NCBI GenBank assembly: GCA_013397795.1
Contig: VZTJ01001437.1
Span: forward strand, 825,054 to 889,053
Direction: 5' to 3'
Origin: Orthonyx spaldingii
Taxonomy: Eukaryota > Chordata > Aves > Passeriformes > Orthonychidae
Length of the DNA stretch: 64,000 nucleotides
The translations under genes and the position numbers were made by a program. The first letter of the stretch is position 1. The number at the start of each line of letters is the position of its first letter. Shown piece after piece: positions 33,801 to 48,800 of this stretch. The notes under the pieces were generated by a model. The model was not told the DNA's origin. It saw nothing but the letters and a program-made list of their open reading frames with translations, and searched no databases.

Positions 33801-36800
33801 ACCTTGTAACCTATCCTGATCAGCATCAAAACATATCCACAAAGATAATGCTTCTCCCCCACCCTGCCCCGTTGTGAGAAGCATCAGATACAAGGCAGAA
33901 TAAAACTTCAGTGGACGCACCTGGGAGGGTGTTAAAGTCATCAATGAGATACATGTGCTCTCTGTCTGGGTCTGAAGCAATCAGACTTAGCTCACGCACA
34001 AACTCGGCCTGTGTTGGATCTGAAGTGTTTACGATTCCTATTGCATACATTTCGATGTTGGCTGCGTGAGCCTCTCGAGCAACAAGATCTAGTTTTACAG
34101 CTTCTCTCCTGTCTGTTTGGCCATCTGTGAGCACAATCGCAACTTTCCGCACCCCTGCTCGAGCGCCAGCAAACCCTTCCCGGGCTGCTTTGCGGATAGC
34201 AGTTCCTGTGTAAGTGCCTTCTCCCATATATTGCATTTTCCTAATTGCTCGCTTAACATCCTGTCGGCTCGGATACTTGTTGAGACCAAACTCTAGCTGA
34301 ACTTCTAAGCTGTAGAACACAAGGCCAATTCTGGTAGCATTTCTGCCTACAGTTACTCTGTCTACTAAAGCAGTTACAAAGTCTTTGATAATCTCAAAAT
34401 TTTCTGGTCCCACACTCTCAGAGCTGTCAATCACAAATACAAGCTCCATGGGAATTTCCTTACATTTAATACCGCAACCTACAAAGAAAAAAAAAAAAAA
34501 AAACCAGATCACAATGACTTTATTTGGCATCCTTTTGGAAAAGAGAAGAATGCAAATGTAATGAAGGACATATAGAGTCTGAACATAAAGATTTCCTGAG
34601 CACTTACCACATATCTCTTTAATTAATTTAATTATATCTTCTCTCTGGATATGAAAAAAAAATTAAAATATTTTACAACTTGCCTCCTTCAAATGAGGTA
34701 TAATATTGGCACTAACAAAGATTTTGTTTATAATTAATATTTGTGTCCTACAGTGACTTGGAAAAATCTTACTGTTTAACTTCCAAACCTGTCCTTCAGA
34801 ACTGGGAATGAGTTCCACATTTTACAATGAACTATTTAAAATGCATACAAGAATCAATAACTTGATAACATGTTAACATCTCTGTCTAAAACAATTAACT
34901 ACTGTTACTTTAAAGAATGTTTTGTGATTAATTGGTTCTCATTAAAACTGAAAGGCATAAATATTTTAGCATCTGAATGAAATGATATCCCTTTTAAATG
35001 TACTGGGAGTAGAGAAATAGACCCAGCTTTAGGAAGCACATTCCTTGCAGTGAGCTGACGTATGTCAGAGCACCAATACAGAATGGAACTGGGAGTTGCC
35101 AGCCCTGATATACCTGGCCCACTCTATTACCCAGCCTTCATCAGCAAAAACCCCCAAAACTGCTGTCTTCAGAGCTGTCTGTTCAGAAAAATGATAGCTT
35201 CAGTGACATGTGAACTAAGTGTTTCTCAATATTAGAGCAATCATTTGTTATATTTTTTGAAGTGCATGACAGGACTCATCTGGCATTGAGTCAGTCTTTG
35301 AAATACAGTCTTTAAAATACAACATCTTGCTACTGCTGCTCAGCTTCCATCATAAACCGTAGTAGTATTCATATACTCACTGATATACTTTACTGAATTT
35401 GGGTCAAGTGTGGTTCAGGCTTAGCAGAAATATAATTAAGTTCATAGCATGATAGACCATGACATGAAGATCTTTGTTTTTAGACTCCCAAGTACTTGCA
35501 AAACAACCTTCCTGCAGCAAGCACGCACCTGGGTCATCTAACACTAGTATAAAAGAACATGTAGCAGAAAAACACCTAAAATCACCAGGAGCTTTTAATT
35601 CTATTTCAGCATAGAGTAGGTGAGAAAAAATCCAAACTCTTTGAGCTGGTTTCTTTTTATATTATTACTGAGACAACTTCTAATCAGAAAGCTCTTTCCA
35701 AAATAATTAACAGGCTACATTTCATCTGATAGTATCTTGTGTTGTTTATATCTTGCCATAATGGGATTTAAATAATGGAATTTGCTTACTGTTAGGCCTT
35801 GGTCTCCCTTTGGTCCAGTTTTACCCTGTAAGAGTGATTCTAATTAAGCTATTGCAATTAGATGGTAACATTGTAATTCAGAATACAACTTCCTCAATAC
35901 CATTATTAGAATAATATTTGGCCAAGAGGAACTTAAGCTAGAAAAAGTGTGCTTGTGATACTACCTTGTGCATGTAGTATCTGCAGCCTCCTAAGGTGGT
36001 TTATGGGAATTGGATGACCTCAGATCTCCCACTGGATCACTGATTGGCAGTTGTCTCACTGCTCTCCTGGTTTTGGCTGGGATAGAGTTAATTTCCTTCT
36101 TAGTAGCTGCTTCAGTGCTGTGTTTAGGATTTACTATGGGAATCATGTTGACAACACACTGATGTTTTGGTTGTTGCTAAGTGGTGCTCACCCACAGTCA
36201 AGGACTGTTCAGTTTCCCATGCTCTGTCAGTGAGAAGCTGCACAAGGAGCTGGGGGCAGCATGGCCAGGACAGCTGAGCCGGACTGGCCAAAGGGACATT
36301 CCACAGCCTGGGAGGGCACACTCAGTGCAGAAACCGGGGGGAGTTGGCCGGGAGGGGCCCAGCACTGCTCGGGGATGGGCTGGGCATCCATCAGTGGGTG
36401 GTGAGCCATCTTATTGGGCATCACTTGGCTTTTTTATGATTATGATTATCCTTGGTTCAATTATTAAACTGGTTTATATCCACCCATGAGTCTTCTCTTT
36501 GTTTAGGGTTTTTTTACTTATTTTTCTGATTCTTCTCCCCATCACACCAGGGCTGGGGGGTTGATGATTGAGTGGCTGTGTAGTATTTTGTTGCTGGCTG
36601 GAGTTAAACCATGATAACTGCCTTAAGAAAGAAACCACATCCATGTGGGAAGTGGGGTATTAATCAAGTAAATGTCTTTTTTGTGCTTTTAAAGTTTTTA
36701 ATAGTTTCAGTTTCTTAAGTGTTTCAGATTATATGTAATTAAATAGAAAGAAGAACACACAACCCAGCTTTGTTTTTAAGTGGTTTGAGAAAATACCTGT

Positions 36801-39800
36801 GATAAACCTGAGTTACTCACAGGTTCTCCAGATAAACCAGGGTCACCCACATCACCTTTTTCTCCTTTTTTCCCCTTGTCACCTGCAGCTCCTCGATGTC
36901 CCTTTAAAACCATGTTGGTAAGCAGACAGAAAGTGGAAGTCAATTTTTATTACACTTTTCAAATTTCTCTCTAGGTAGCCTTTGTTGAATGCACATTAAG
37001 CTTCTGACATGAATTAGAAATCTTTGTTAGAGATCATTTACATAAACTGGTATTTTGTGAATTTCATTAATAACTTGTAATATTGGCTAAGCATTTTCAT
37101 GGGAAAAAATACCTGAAGCAGTTTGAACAATGAATCATCTCGAACTACATGCAGATTGAGGGGTTTCATGGGATATTGCATGATGGAAATTATTACCTGT
37201 ATCTTAGAAAAATAAGATAACACTACGGAAATAGAAGAGAAATCCAAGGATATCATTGGAATGAATAATGGGAATATCACCCTGAGAAACCTTTTGGCCC
37301 AGGAAAGGTGTTTGGTGTAGCAAACAGATGTATTAGTACTTCCTGATCTGATTTTTAGTAGGCTATGGGACTTTGTATGGCCTTTCTGAGCCATTGTGAT
37401 CACATCTAAAAACTGATTCCAACCCACAGTTCTCATTTTCTTAACATTGATGTAGTCCCAAAATTTTGCATAGCAGGTGGGTGAAAGGCAGTGATATTGA
37501 GTCTAATATCTAATATTATTAGAATAATTATTACTCTAATAATAAAACTTCTATAACAGCTAATATCTATATTCTAATAAGAAAATATAATAGAACTTCT
37601 AATAACAATATAACTTATAATAATAATACAATCTTCTAGTGTCTGGGGTTCCCTTTACATAGAATTCACATGCGTTCAATGAGAACTGACCGTAAAAGAG
37701 CATTTTGAGTGTGTTGGCTTCCATCTAGGGCATTATCTCACTATTATCTCTGATATGGATATCATACCTTCTCTCCCAAAAGCCCATCTCCAGGGGGGCC
37801 TCGTGGTCCTGGCATTCCTTGAATACCTTGTTCCCCCTAATGATAAGCCAGGTAGTGATATTAACCCTTTGGAATCATTCACCATGCAGTCATTTAAAAT
37901 GTGCAAAGAGCAAGTTTTTCAAACTGCATTTTAACAAGGATCTTGAGGCACTTGAGACAATTTAGTAGCTAACTTATATTTCTGAAATACTTCTTCAGCA
38001 TAAAGATATACAGTATTGAAAACCTGCATGATCATTACTGGATTTAATTTTAATTTGGTTTTAATTTTAATTTTTTTCCTCTTTCCATCCCATTTTATTC
38101 TTTGTCATTCTCCCTTTCTTATTTCTATCTTTTTAGTCTGTCTAATCTGACTGATGCTTTGGGTAAAAGTGCATATTACAAGGAAAAATTAGTACTACAC
38201 ACAGATTCAGGATGGAGTCATTTTCTCTACTGAATAGCATGGTAGTACACATAACTAATTCAGACTGTCTCCACAGGCATGAGAGTTGAGGAAGAGGGAG
38301 TGGTATTTTTAATTTTTTAAGGGTATCTTTAACTGATAAAAGTTCATTCTTCCTCAACACACACATGCTTGGGCTGGTTTGCAGCAGGGGACAGAACATA
38401 CTTTGCAGGTGCTCAGATCATCCTTCTCATTTTCTAGCCTGAGGCTCTCTTCATATAAGAAACAATGTGAAATCTCCTTAACACTGTGATGGTCAGATTG
38501 ACCACTCAACACAGGTTAAATATTGAAGACACTGAGTCTTTTTACCTTAGCTCCTTGAATACCTTCACCAGGAGGTCCCAGAGAGCCAGGTGGCCCTGGG
38601 CGTCCTATGGTTCCCTAGAGAATGTTCATAATAAAAATACACAATAAAGTGTTATACCACCATATAATTTCTTGTCCTTTCTCTACCAAACGTCTTTTTA
38701 TAAGTAGTGAGAATAGGATTGCTCTAGCTGAGAAAGACTCTTTTTAACCTTTATCAGATTATTAAAATCCAGTTTATACTTCAAAGGCATTACTTGGCTT
38801 AATACTTAGTGAACATGAATCACCTTGCTGACAGAGATATATGCAGCATTGAAGGATGGATTATATTGGTGGGACACTGGGGACTGAGTTAAAATTTAAA
38901 AGAAGATTATTATTGTTTTTTATCTTTTACCACCATTACACAGTAAGACCTGTAGGCATACGTACTAATGTGGCATTGCAAATAAACATTTGTTGCTAAT
39001 TTATAAGCTAGTTTTCAAAAGAACTCTAGAGAAAGTATTCCCTTTCTATGTTATTCACAAGGAGCAATCAAAACACACACAGTACATATTCATTTGATGC
39101 CTATACTGCTATTCTAGTGTCTAGTATACGTGCATATCTAGTATCCATGAAATTCTCAAATTCCTCGTTTGTAAGGATCCTGCGCATGTGCCAGTCCTTG
39201 GGACTGGTACCCCCTGAGGAGGTGCTTCACCACTGCTGTTCTCTGGGCCCAGCCTTCCTGCCAATGGGAACTGAATCTCAGGGACCAATAAGCCACAGTG
39301 TGCAGGTAGCATAATATTATGTTGCATAATCTTTGCATTTGATATTGTTGAGTTCCTTTATAGTTACATTCTAAACCAGCTCTTTTGTATTCAGTAGACT
39401 TCTAAAACTGAGTTGTAGGAGCATAAGAGTTTCCAGGTTGGGAGGTTTCATAGTGAAAACCGTTTGTTATAGTTACAATTATTTTCAGGCCTTTGTCATT
39501 GTGTATATTATAATTACAAAAATAATCCTTTTTGCAAGGACTGATCCTCATACTGGTTATTAGATCATTATTGAATTTATACAGTAAAAAACAGGAAGTA
39601 GCCCCAGAAGAACTCAACATTAATGCCTATAGCTGTAACAATAGTATAGGCAATACATACTAAGTGCTTGCCCAGCCATTAATTTTGACCAACGCTGGGT
39701 CTGAAGAAATTTTTGCCACTCATTTGCAGCTAATGTCTGCAGGAGCTAAATGTTTTGTCACTGATCTTCACTGCAAGGTTATTGCTTTATCATTTATCAT

Positions 39801-42800
39801 ATGCAACCACAAGAAGGCTATGGTTTATGACTAGTCACCAGAAATATTTTTGATTTTCTACAAAATAAAGATTATTTGTTGGATTAGTTGCTTTCAGTGA
39901 AGACAGAGAACATGTAGATGTCTATGCATGATCACACATATTTATAGTTTACTTTTCCCCCCCTATTTTAGAAATCAGACAAGGAGAGACATAATTGTTT
40001 AAATCTCTTACTTTTGGTCCTGGCAGGCCTTTTCCTGGGGCACCAGGGGGGCCAATTGGTCCTCTGCTACCAGGATCACCCTGAAAGCCAATACTTTAAC
40101 AAATAAGTAGTGAATACCAATTATTTAATTAATCTCTATTTAATTTTTATTTTATTTAATTTATCTCTATAATTCCCTGCATCTGTTATACTCAAATGGG
40201 ACAACGAGAACTGTTGAACTGCACTCTGCAAGTCCAAACAATGCTGCTGCCTAAGGTCTTTCCTTCTCTCCCCAGAGACAAAGATGAGCAGTTGCCATTT
40301 TGCATCCCAGGCCACACGGTCAGCCCATTTATTTCTTCCCCGGGCATTTTTTAGTTTCTTTTTGTTCTGCTGTGGATGGGTGCGTGTGTGGGTGGAGGGG
40401 AAGTTTTCTGGGAGTTAAATATCTAGCATTTACTCAATCCTATTCTGTGCCTTGAAGGCACCCCTCCTCCTGGTTTTGTTTGTTTGTTTGTTTGTTAATA
40501 AACAGTTATACCTTTTTTTTCACTTTTATTCACTGTCATCCATTTCTCTCATTGGCAGAAGAAAATGGAGTTATTGAAGCCCTTTCTCTTTCAAAAAAAC
40601 CCACTCTATCAAGGGTGCTTTTCTCCTAAATTTGTCTCCGAGCCGGGACACCCAGGAATGCTGGTAGGGCAAGAAAGTTATTGGGGGTAAACAGAGGCTA
40701 GTGGTCTAAACATATTCAAGACATGTACAGTCAATTATGCACAGTTACACAGGAATTACAATTCCCATATTACAAAATGAACTCCAGATTCCCCAAATAA
40801 AAAAAAATTCCTACAAACCTAAACCAAAAAAGATCTACCTTTTGTATACTGAGAAGAAAGTTAAAGCTGGATTAAATAGCTATTCTGACTATGACCTATA
40901 GGTAGGAATTGTGTCTCCATGAAATAAAGTATACACAAGCATTTGATTTTCTAGAAGTTAAGGTCTGTACCTTAGGTCCTGGTAGTCCAACTCCATCTGG
41001 GCCTTGTTCACCGGGAATCCCAGGGAGGCCTGGCAAGCCCTGAAATTGTATTCACAGACAAAATATAAATTGAATTTACAGCTACATTGAATATGTGCAT
41101 TTGTTAAGATTTATATGGTAGTATCTTGACTGTCTTGTCTCTTAATGGGATCACTGTGGTCTGCAACTGGTTAAACTTTATCTGATATGCCAGAAGTAGT
41201 GTCAGTAGTATTTGCATGTGTGTTGCATGTCATGCAAGGGCTTGAATGTGTTTGAAGATAGAGGAGTCTAATCTGGAGAGGCAGTTGCAGAAGCAGATCT
41301 TCATCGGGTTGCACAAAAATATCAGGAAGTATTATAAACCAATTTCCAATTTCCATGTTGATATTTGTTAATTTTTGTTCCTCAGTGTGGCAAATGCATG
41401 CACTTTTGCTGTTGTCTTTCGCATAGGCAAATGCAAGCATGTATGATCCAAACTCCCTGACTCTAGCCAGCAATGTTTGTGGGACTTCCTCACTGCACAG
41501 GCAGGTGCCTACCAGGGCTGGTAGAGCACGCTGATGAGCAGACTGGCTGTGTGTGGCCAGTGTTGTATACATGTGCAGGGAAGGGAGAGGAAGGAGCCTT
41601 TTCTCGTGGCATCTTTTCTTCAGGGACTGGGTATATCTACCAATAAAGGCCTCTGTAAAGGATAGTTCTGGCTCTTTGCACACTAGTTGCTGTTTCAGTG
41701 GTTCTGGGATGTATATGGATCCCAGCTGCTTAGCTAGATTGTATTTTCCTGTTTGGGAATAAGTTTTGTACAGTTGGGCAGAAGACAGGACCCTACATGA
41801 AGGTTTTGAGGGAACTGATTGAAACATTAGTGGTACTTTGGGAAAAAAGAACCCACTTGGAATATGTTACAGTGTGTAATCAAGAGAAGTGGAGGACATG
41901 GATGATCTTGTCCTGTTTCAGAGGGAGATTTCTTTTTCTTCTGTGCTGAAGTGTATTTCCACAGTTGAGGAGTTTTAGGCTTTTTAGGCTTTTAGACCAG
42001 CAAATCTTTCCCAGCATGTCAGACATGGAGGCTGATCCCTTAGGTGTAGCACTTATTTCTTCCCAATTCACATAAAAGACTTACTGGTGGGCCAGGATAA
42101 CCATCTCCTTTTTGCCCAAAGGGCCCAGGGGGTCCTGGAAGGCCTCGGTCACCCTGATAAAGGCAGGAAAAACAGTTGAGTGAATGCCAAGGCAATTGCT
42201 AGCAGAAAATTTTCCATGAAAGTGAAACTTACTTGCCAAATATACTGTAATTTGATTTGATCTATCTGCTAATGTATTTTATCATGTGAATTATTATTTT
42301 AGGTATATTTAATCCTGGACTAAACCAGTGACATTTAATAGTGCTCATGATTTACAGGACCTTTCACTCCTGTAAGTCACTAATTTTAATATTTTTCAAG
42401 AGCTCTGTCTGTTGTCATTTGTGGCCTACATATAAGAAGAAATTACTCTAGTTGTATTCCTCATATATTTATTATCATTTGTTCTAGAATTCTATTTTCC
42501 TGTAATGCTGTGGAACCTCATTAAAGCTTTTGAGTATAACAAGATCTTCCTATGAGAAATATACAACTAAACTCCTGTCATGGATCCAGGCACCTGGAGT
42601 ATCTCAGGAGCAGATTTACCAAGAAAACTCTAGAGGACCTTAACCATCACAGCCACACTGGAGGGTGCAGTGAGTTGCTCAATAGAATGGATGATCAAGA
42701 TTGTGTTTGTTCCTGTAGCTACCCAAAATATGGACATTTAGAACAGTAGCAAGAAAACGCCCATGCACAAATAATTAAAAAAAATTAGACTGTAAAAAGC

Positions 42801-45800
42801 TTTACCCTGTATGGTTGTGTGTCTAAGAACTAAGCAAAAGCAGAACCACTAATGCTGACAAAGACAGCACAAAGTGAAGAACATAGTCACAGAAACATGC
42901 AGTATTGCCCCATTGAAAGAGCTTTGGGGGGCTCAAGGCTGAGGAAGAGAGACTTGCAACTCTGAGCAAAGAATGTGCTTCCAGTTGATTAATTTCTGTT
43001 AGATCCCCAGAAATGAAGTTCTCTGAATTGACTGGACCATACCAGAAAATTATGTGGTTCCGTCATCATAATCTCCTCCTGGTGAAAATAAATGTAAAAA
43101 TCTTGAAAACCACTGACTGATCAAAAAGGGATATTGTCACGTGTTTCTCATGCTTCTGTTACTCTGTTCAGTTCACTCAAAGAACAAGGGATAAGGGCTG
43201 TACTCGAAAGTACTGTTGGGCAGGCAGAATCCAGTATACTTTGAGAAACGCAGGTTTACATGTCCTGAGTTTCTTGGTCTTCAGACAAAATCTTTCCTGG
43301 AACGACGAGTGTCTTATGAAAGTTGAATCTAGGTGCCACTGAGGCAGTACTAGAAAAGTGCTAGATGATAGTCCTTAGAGATTAACTACATATTCATGTT
43401 CTTCTTACACTATAACCCTGTGCCAAAGTTATGAATGAAGCAAAGGAGCCTGGCTGAGAAAAATTAACTGCTTGCTAATTAACATGGAGGCTATTGTAAG
43501 CAGGGTTAATCAGGTGTTCTCTCTGAATTCACTCCTCATCAATTAGAAACTGTCCTTCTTCTCCTGGTTCTCTGCCATCTGAAAGCTTACGGTTTACAGA
43601 CTCTGGAATATTGACCATCCATGGTTTTCCAGCTCTGCAAATCCTTATGATCTGCCAGAGCTGTAGGTCACACACATTAAGAACTGTGGAACATTTGGCC
43701 ATACTAGGAGATTTGTTGTTGCTTCACTGAAATCCCCCTGCCTTATTTTACAGTTCTATCAGAAATTAGTTTAACGATTTAGGAGCTACCTTTGCCCCAG
43801 GAAGCCCAAAACCTGGTTCTCCAATTGGTCCAGCAAGACCAGGTAACCCAACGTCACCCTGCAATGAAGAAAATAAATCCTCTGGTTACATATCTTATTA
43901 AACACCACAGGCTGTGGGTTTCTTTTATACAAATTTATATATAATGAACATAATAGCTAATTTTATTTATTGCTATTGCAAGCATTAAACATCAAAAGCA
44001 TAAATAAAAATGGAAGAATAAACAAAAGTGTTTTGATATCCGAGGTTATTCAAAATGAAGAAATGAACAAAGGTGGGCAACACCTCAAGCTGCCATACAG
44101 TTAATACCAGGGCACAGTGATAACTAGACTGGATACAATCCACAACTCTGTTCATAGGAAAGAAGAAGTTTTAGTTGACCTCATGAGGCTGAAATTGTTT
44201 ACACAAGTATTAACATAGCCTACTTCAGTTTTCACCCTGAGTTTTTAAGCACTGGAAGATGAAGTGTGGATGGTACCTTTGGTCCAGGCACTGATCTCCC
44301 AGGAGGGCCTGGCATTCCAAGACGTCCTGGTGCACCAGGCTCTCCCTGCAGTGAAGGTAGGAGAGAAAAAACAATGGATTTTTCTGAAAGTGAGCAGGAC
44401 CATGATACAGAGAAAACATTTATGCAACAATTTACATTTAATTCCATTAAAGTTCCATTAGAATTTCTAATAAGCTATTCCATGCAGAGTGCAATCTAAC
44501 TGTTTGGAGAACTGATAACAACCATACTTCTGTTTTCTCCATAGAAATGAGATTCTTCTCAGTCACTGAACAAACATATTTTTACAAGTCCCTTTCTTAG
44601 TGCATTCAAGACTTAGTCCAGCACATACAGTGCTCAAGACTTCCTGCCCAGCTGTGTAGGTATACATTTCTGTTAGAGTAGATTTTTTTAAATGTCTTTT
44701 TCAATGTACTTTTTTACCTCTTTTTCTTTTTTTGTGAAAATACTCTTGTGTGTATAAATAGTGAAAGAATAAGAAACTGGAGGAGAAACCTGGAGTAGCC
44801 CTTCTCTCACTTTCAGTAAGTACTGAGTATTTTAACAGAAACTCCTAATCCATAAAAGAATATAAGCCATGAGTCAGTGTAAGGGAAGATAAAGTCCTGT
44901 AATATATTTATATGCCATACACCATACTGTACTCCCAAATATTTCAGTATAAAAATACCAGTATATACCTTGCCTTTTTCCAAATCAGTGGGGAAGCAAT
45001 ATGGTAAATGCAAAGATTTTTAAAAAACACAGAGATCGTGATGAGTCTTGCTAAGAGAAGCCTTTGCTGAACTTTTTTGAAATTATTTTTTTGTGAAGCG
45101 AGTTTGTTCTGGAACAGTTGTTTCTGAGATCTGGAGCAATTGCAGCTTTGGGAGGCTATTTTACACATATAATGTAGTAATAAACTCACTTTAGCTCCAA
45201 CAGGTCCAGGCACTCCTGTTGGTCCTGTTAATCCACGTATTCCTCTCTGTCCTTGATCTCCCTACAAAAATGAAGAAGATGTAACTTGTGCCAAATCATT
45301 TAAGAATGTGTTAACTGAAGTCAATTGTAAATGTCAGTGAAAGATGACAAGTTTCTATTTGTAGGTGGTGCAGGAGCCCTTCTATTGCCTTCATTGGCAA
45401 GTCAGTTACTTCTGCTCAGTAATTGTCCAGTTTTGGATTTGTACAGTTAAAACTACACAGATTTCATCCGAAATTAAATAAACCAGCTTACCACAGACAC
45501 TATGAGAAAAATGAAAGCCAAAAGGAATCTTAAAGACTGAATAATGGCAGCTGAAAAGTAAGTGATTACATTTAAAAAGATACTATCTATGAAAAATAAT
45601 CAAAACAGGAAAATATAATTCATTTGCTAATATTTTTTTTTTAAATTTGAAGGCAGATAGGGCCAATCAATTGATCACAATGCCCTATCTGATTGGCCAG
45701 AAAAAGTTAAGAATAAAGTTGTAAGGGGAAAACTACTGCTCAAGTGGATTACTAGGCTGTAATAATTACAACAAAAATGAAGCAACTACGAGTTCAGAAT

Positions 45801-48800
45801 AATATTTTTTTGTTCCTTATATTAGACAAAAAAAAAAAAGAGAAGTCTTTGACAAACCTATTCCTGGAACATTGCAATTTTGAGTGACACCTTGAGTAAG
45901 AAATCCTTACCTTTTCCCCCTGTATTCCAATGCCTGGAGCACCTTCAGGACCTCTAAGACCAGGTAACCCTAGTTCACCCTTGAATAGAAAATCAAAGGA
46001 ACATTTCAGAGCACTGCATGGACAGAGACAAAACTCTCACTGACGTCAGCCGTGCCCAGGGTTTTTTTCCATATTCAGAAGCAAGCATTGTAAAACTCCG
46101 CATGGAATGCGTGATGTTTCCTTAGTGAGGCTGAGCATTCTGAATATATAACCTTAAATCGTGGGATTCCTGATTCCAGAAAAACACACAGAAGGCCATG
46201 AAAGGTTGCCTATAGCCATTTTAGTGGTTTCCCTTCTGAATTGCAGGGCATTGAATGACTTACAAATAACACACAATAGGAAATAAGGTAAGACAATGGC
46301 CCACCCCAAAAAATTAGAAAAAGTGAAGTTTTTCCTAAACAAGTATATTTGAAAGAGAATTTTTTTTGCTGAAAAAAATCTGGACATTTTCCCCTTGTCC
46401 ATGAGCACTCTCTCTTCCAGGTTTGGGTGTCAGCACAGGGAGAACAGTAGGAATGCTTGGAGTGAAGCAGGTAGACTGCAGAGAGAGATGAACCAACCTT
46501 TTGTCCAGGGGCTCCATCTTCTCCTGGAAGACCAGGCAGACCCGCCAGTCCTGAAGGCCCTGGATCACCCTGACATCAGTAAAAAGTAAGTTCTTCTATT
46601 AAATGCAGAGTTGGTACTATTCCTTCTCTGAATTAAGGAAATGTACTTAATTTTTTTTCCTAAACTTTAAATATATTTATAGAAAACATTTATGCATATG
46701 AACCCCAGTCTTGATTATTTTTGGTAAAGACAGCTCTCATTACTTGGTACTATCCTACTGTCTGATTGTTTGAACTGTGCATTTTAGCTGTGCAATTAAA
46801 ATTATTAGCTATGAATGATTCAGCTTATTCTTACAAAATAATGCCATCATTTCATTAAGTGGCAGCATTTGAAGTAGATATCAGATAGAACTGTGACACG
46901 ATGATTGACATCTTGCTGATGAATATCAATGCAAATCTACTAATGTCAGTGGAATTGTCTTGGCCCTATTTATGTAAGACTCAAGAGCCTGACCTGGTTT
47001 TAGATGAAATGGGATCATTTGGAATCAAATGGGTTCAATCAGCATTACTGTATTTTGTGAAATTAAAGAAAGAAATGGAATAATTTCCTTTCTTTTCCAG
47101 CCCCTGTCCCAAATCCCTAACAAACAAGAGCAAAACCAGGACAGCCTTGTGCCTTTCCACTACCACAAAAGTATTTTTCATCTGTTCCTATCTTGTATGT
47201 TAATCTGGCTGTTAATGACATAGGGACTGGTAACTATCTTGGGCACTTCAGCACTAAGATAATCTGGTTACAGCTTCCTCTCCTCTTAGCAACTCAACTG
47301 TTCTTTCTGTCCACTGGCACAGCTTGTTTCTTGTATGAAAGTGTGAGGATGTAGCTGCTCTGTGTCCATCATATTCTGTGTGAAAAGGGAAGGAGCAGCA
47401 CAATAACCACTGTTCAGGGCCTTTTTTCACCTCTCTGGCTATGGTGTAGCTTACACTTGGGACTGCGAGTTCTGGCAGCTGTTTAATATTCTGGATGGTT
47501 TTCTGGACAGAGCTGTAGTTGCTGTGTTTTAGTTATTAGTTGTAGTGTTTCTTCCCACACGAATTGGTATTTCAGTGGCAATGGGGTGATTTTGAAATGC
47601 ATTTTCTTCAAATTGTAGTTTTATTAGTTTTCATTCATGGGATCTGCTAAGCAAATACAAGCCATCAACAACGAGGTTAAATAATTTATATAATCCATCA
47701 TCATAAAGTACACTCTGGATGTTTGAGGATATCATGTTGCTAGCTGCAATTAAATACAAGTAATGTATGCAACTATGACTTGAGCACGAGCCAGGCAGGT
47801 GGAAATTTGCAGTCACCATAAGTCTTACTATGTTTTTACACAACTGGGGTATTTAAAATGCTGCCGTATCTGGAGGTTATTGAAAGTTTGTGTTAAAAAG
47901 ACTAAGAACCTATATTTTATTTCTAAACCTGTTTTTATGTGTCTACAAAAAGGATACTCAGGAAACATAAATTTATAACACAAATAAATAAATAGATTAC
48001 ATAATTCCTCTATTAACAATGTACCTTAGAACCAGGCTCTCCAATACCTCTTTCTCCTGGCACTCCAGTCTCTCCTGGCAAGCCTTGTTCACCCTTAAGC
48101 AGATATTAGTTTTTTAAAAGCATTATTATGAAAAATATAAAAGCATATGCTTCATTGCTTAAATTTAAAGAAAGATTAGTGTGATATTGTCTATAGTATG
48201 ATGTGTTAAACCCTTGGTCACAGGGATTGGGAGTTTGCCACATGTTTTGAGCTGTCACCAAAGAGCTGCTGGTGGAAATTATTAATGCTGTAAATCTATA
48301 CTTGTATGTCCCCAGGAATCTTTCCTGCCAAAGAGCTGATATTTCAGGAGCATATATGACATCCACAGACAAGCAATTCTTCTTTGTACTTTTTAGCAGT
48401 TGTAAAGCGTATCCCTGCACAATCACTTAAAATGTAAGAGGTGATATTTGATGCTGCAAAATTCTTTGTCTATCAGGGACACTTGACCCACTTACACCTC
48501 TAGGTAATTTATTCCATGCTTTATTAGCCTTCACTCATTCACAACTTTGTCACATCTTTCAGGAAATGACTTTAAATCTCCATTCCAAACACTTCTAGGG
48601 TGATGTCTTTCATTAACAGCTCTGTATTTTGCAAATCAGTTAAGGCTAAAGTATGCTGACAGTTTTTCTTCAGAAAAAGTAATCTTTATTACACCTTGGA
48701 CCACTTTTAATGTCTAGATACAGTAGATTCACAAATTCAGGTGAGACAATAGGCAGCAGAATTTACAAGGAAGGCAGTCAATCTCTAATGTATCTATGTA

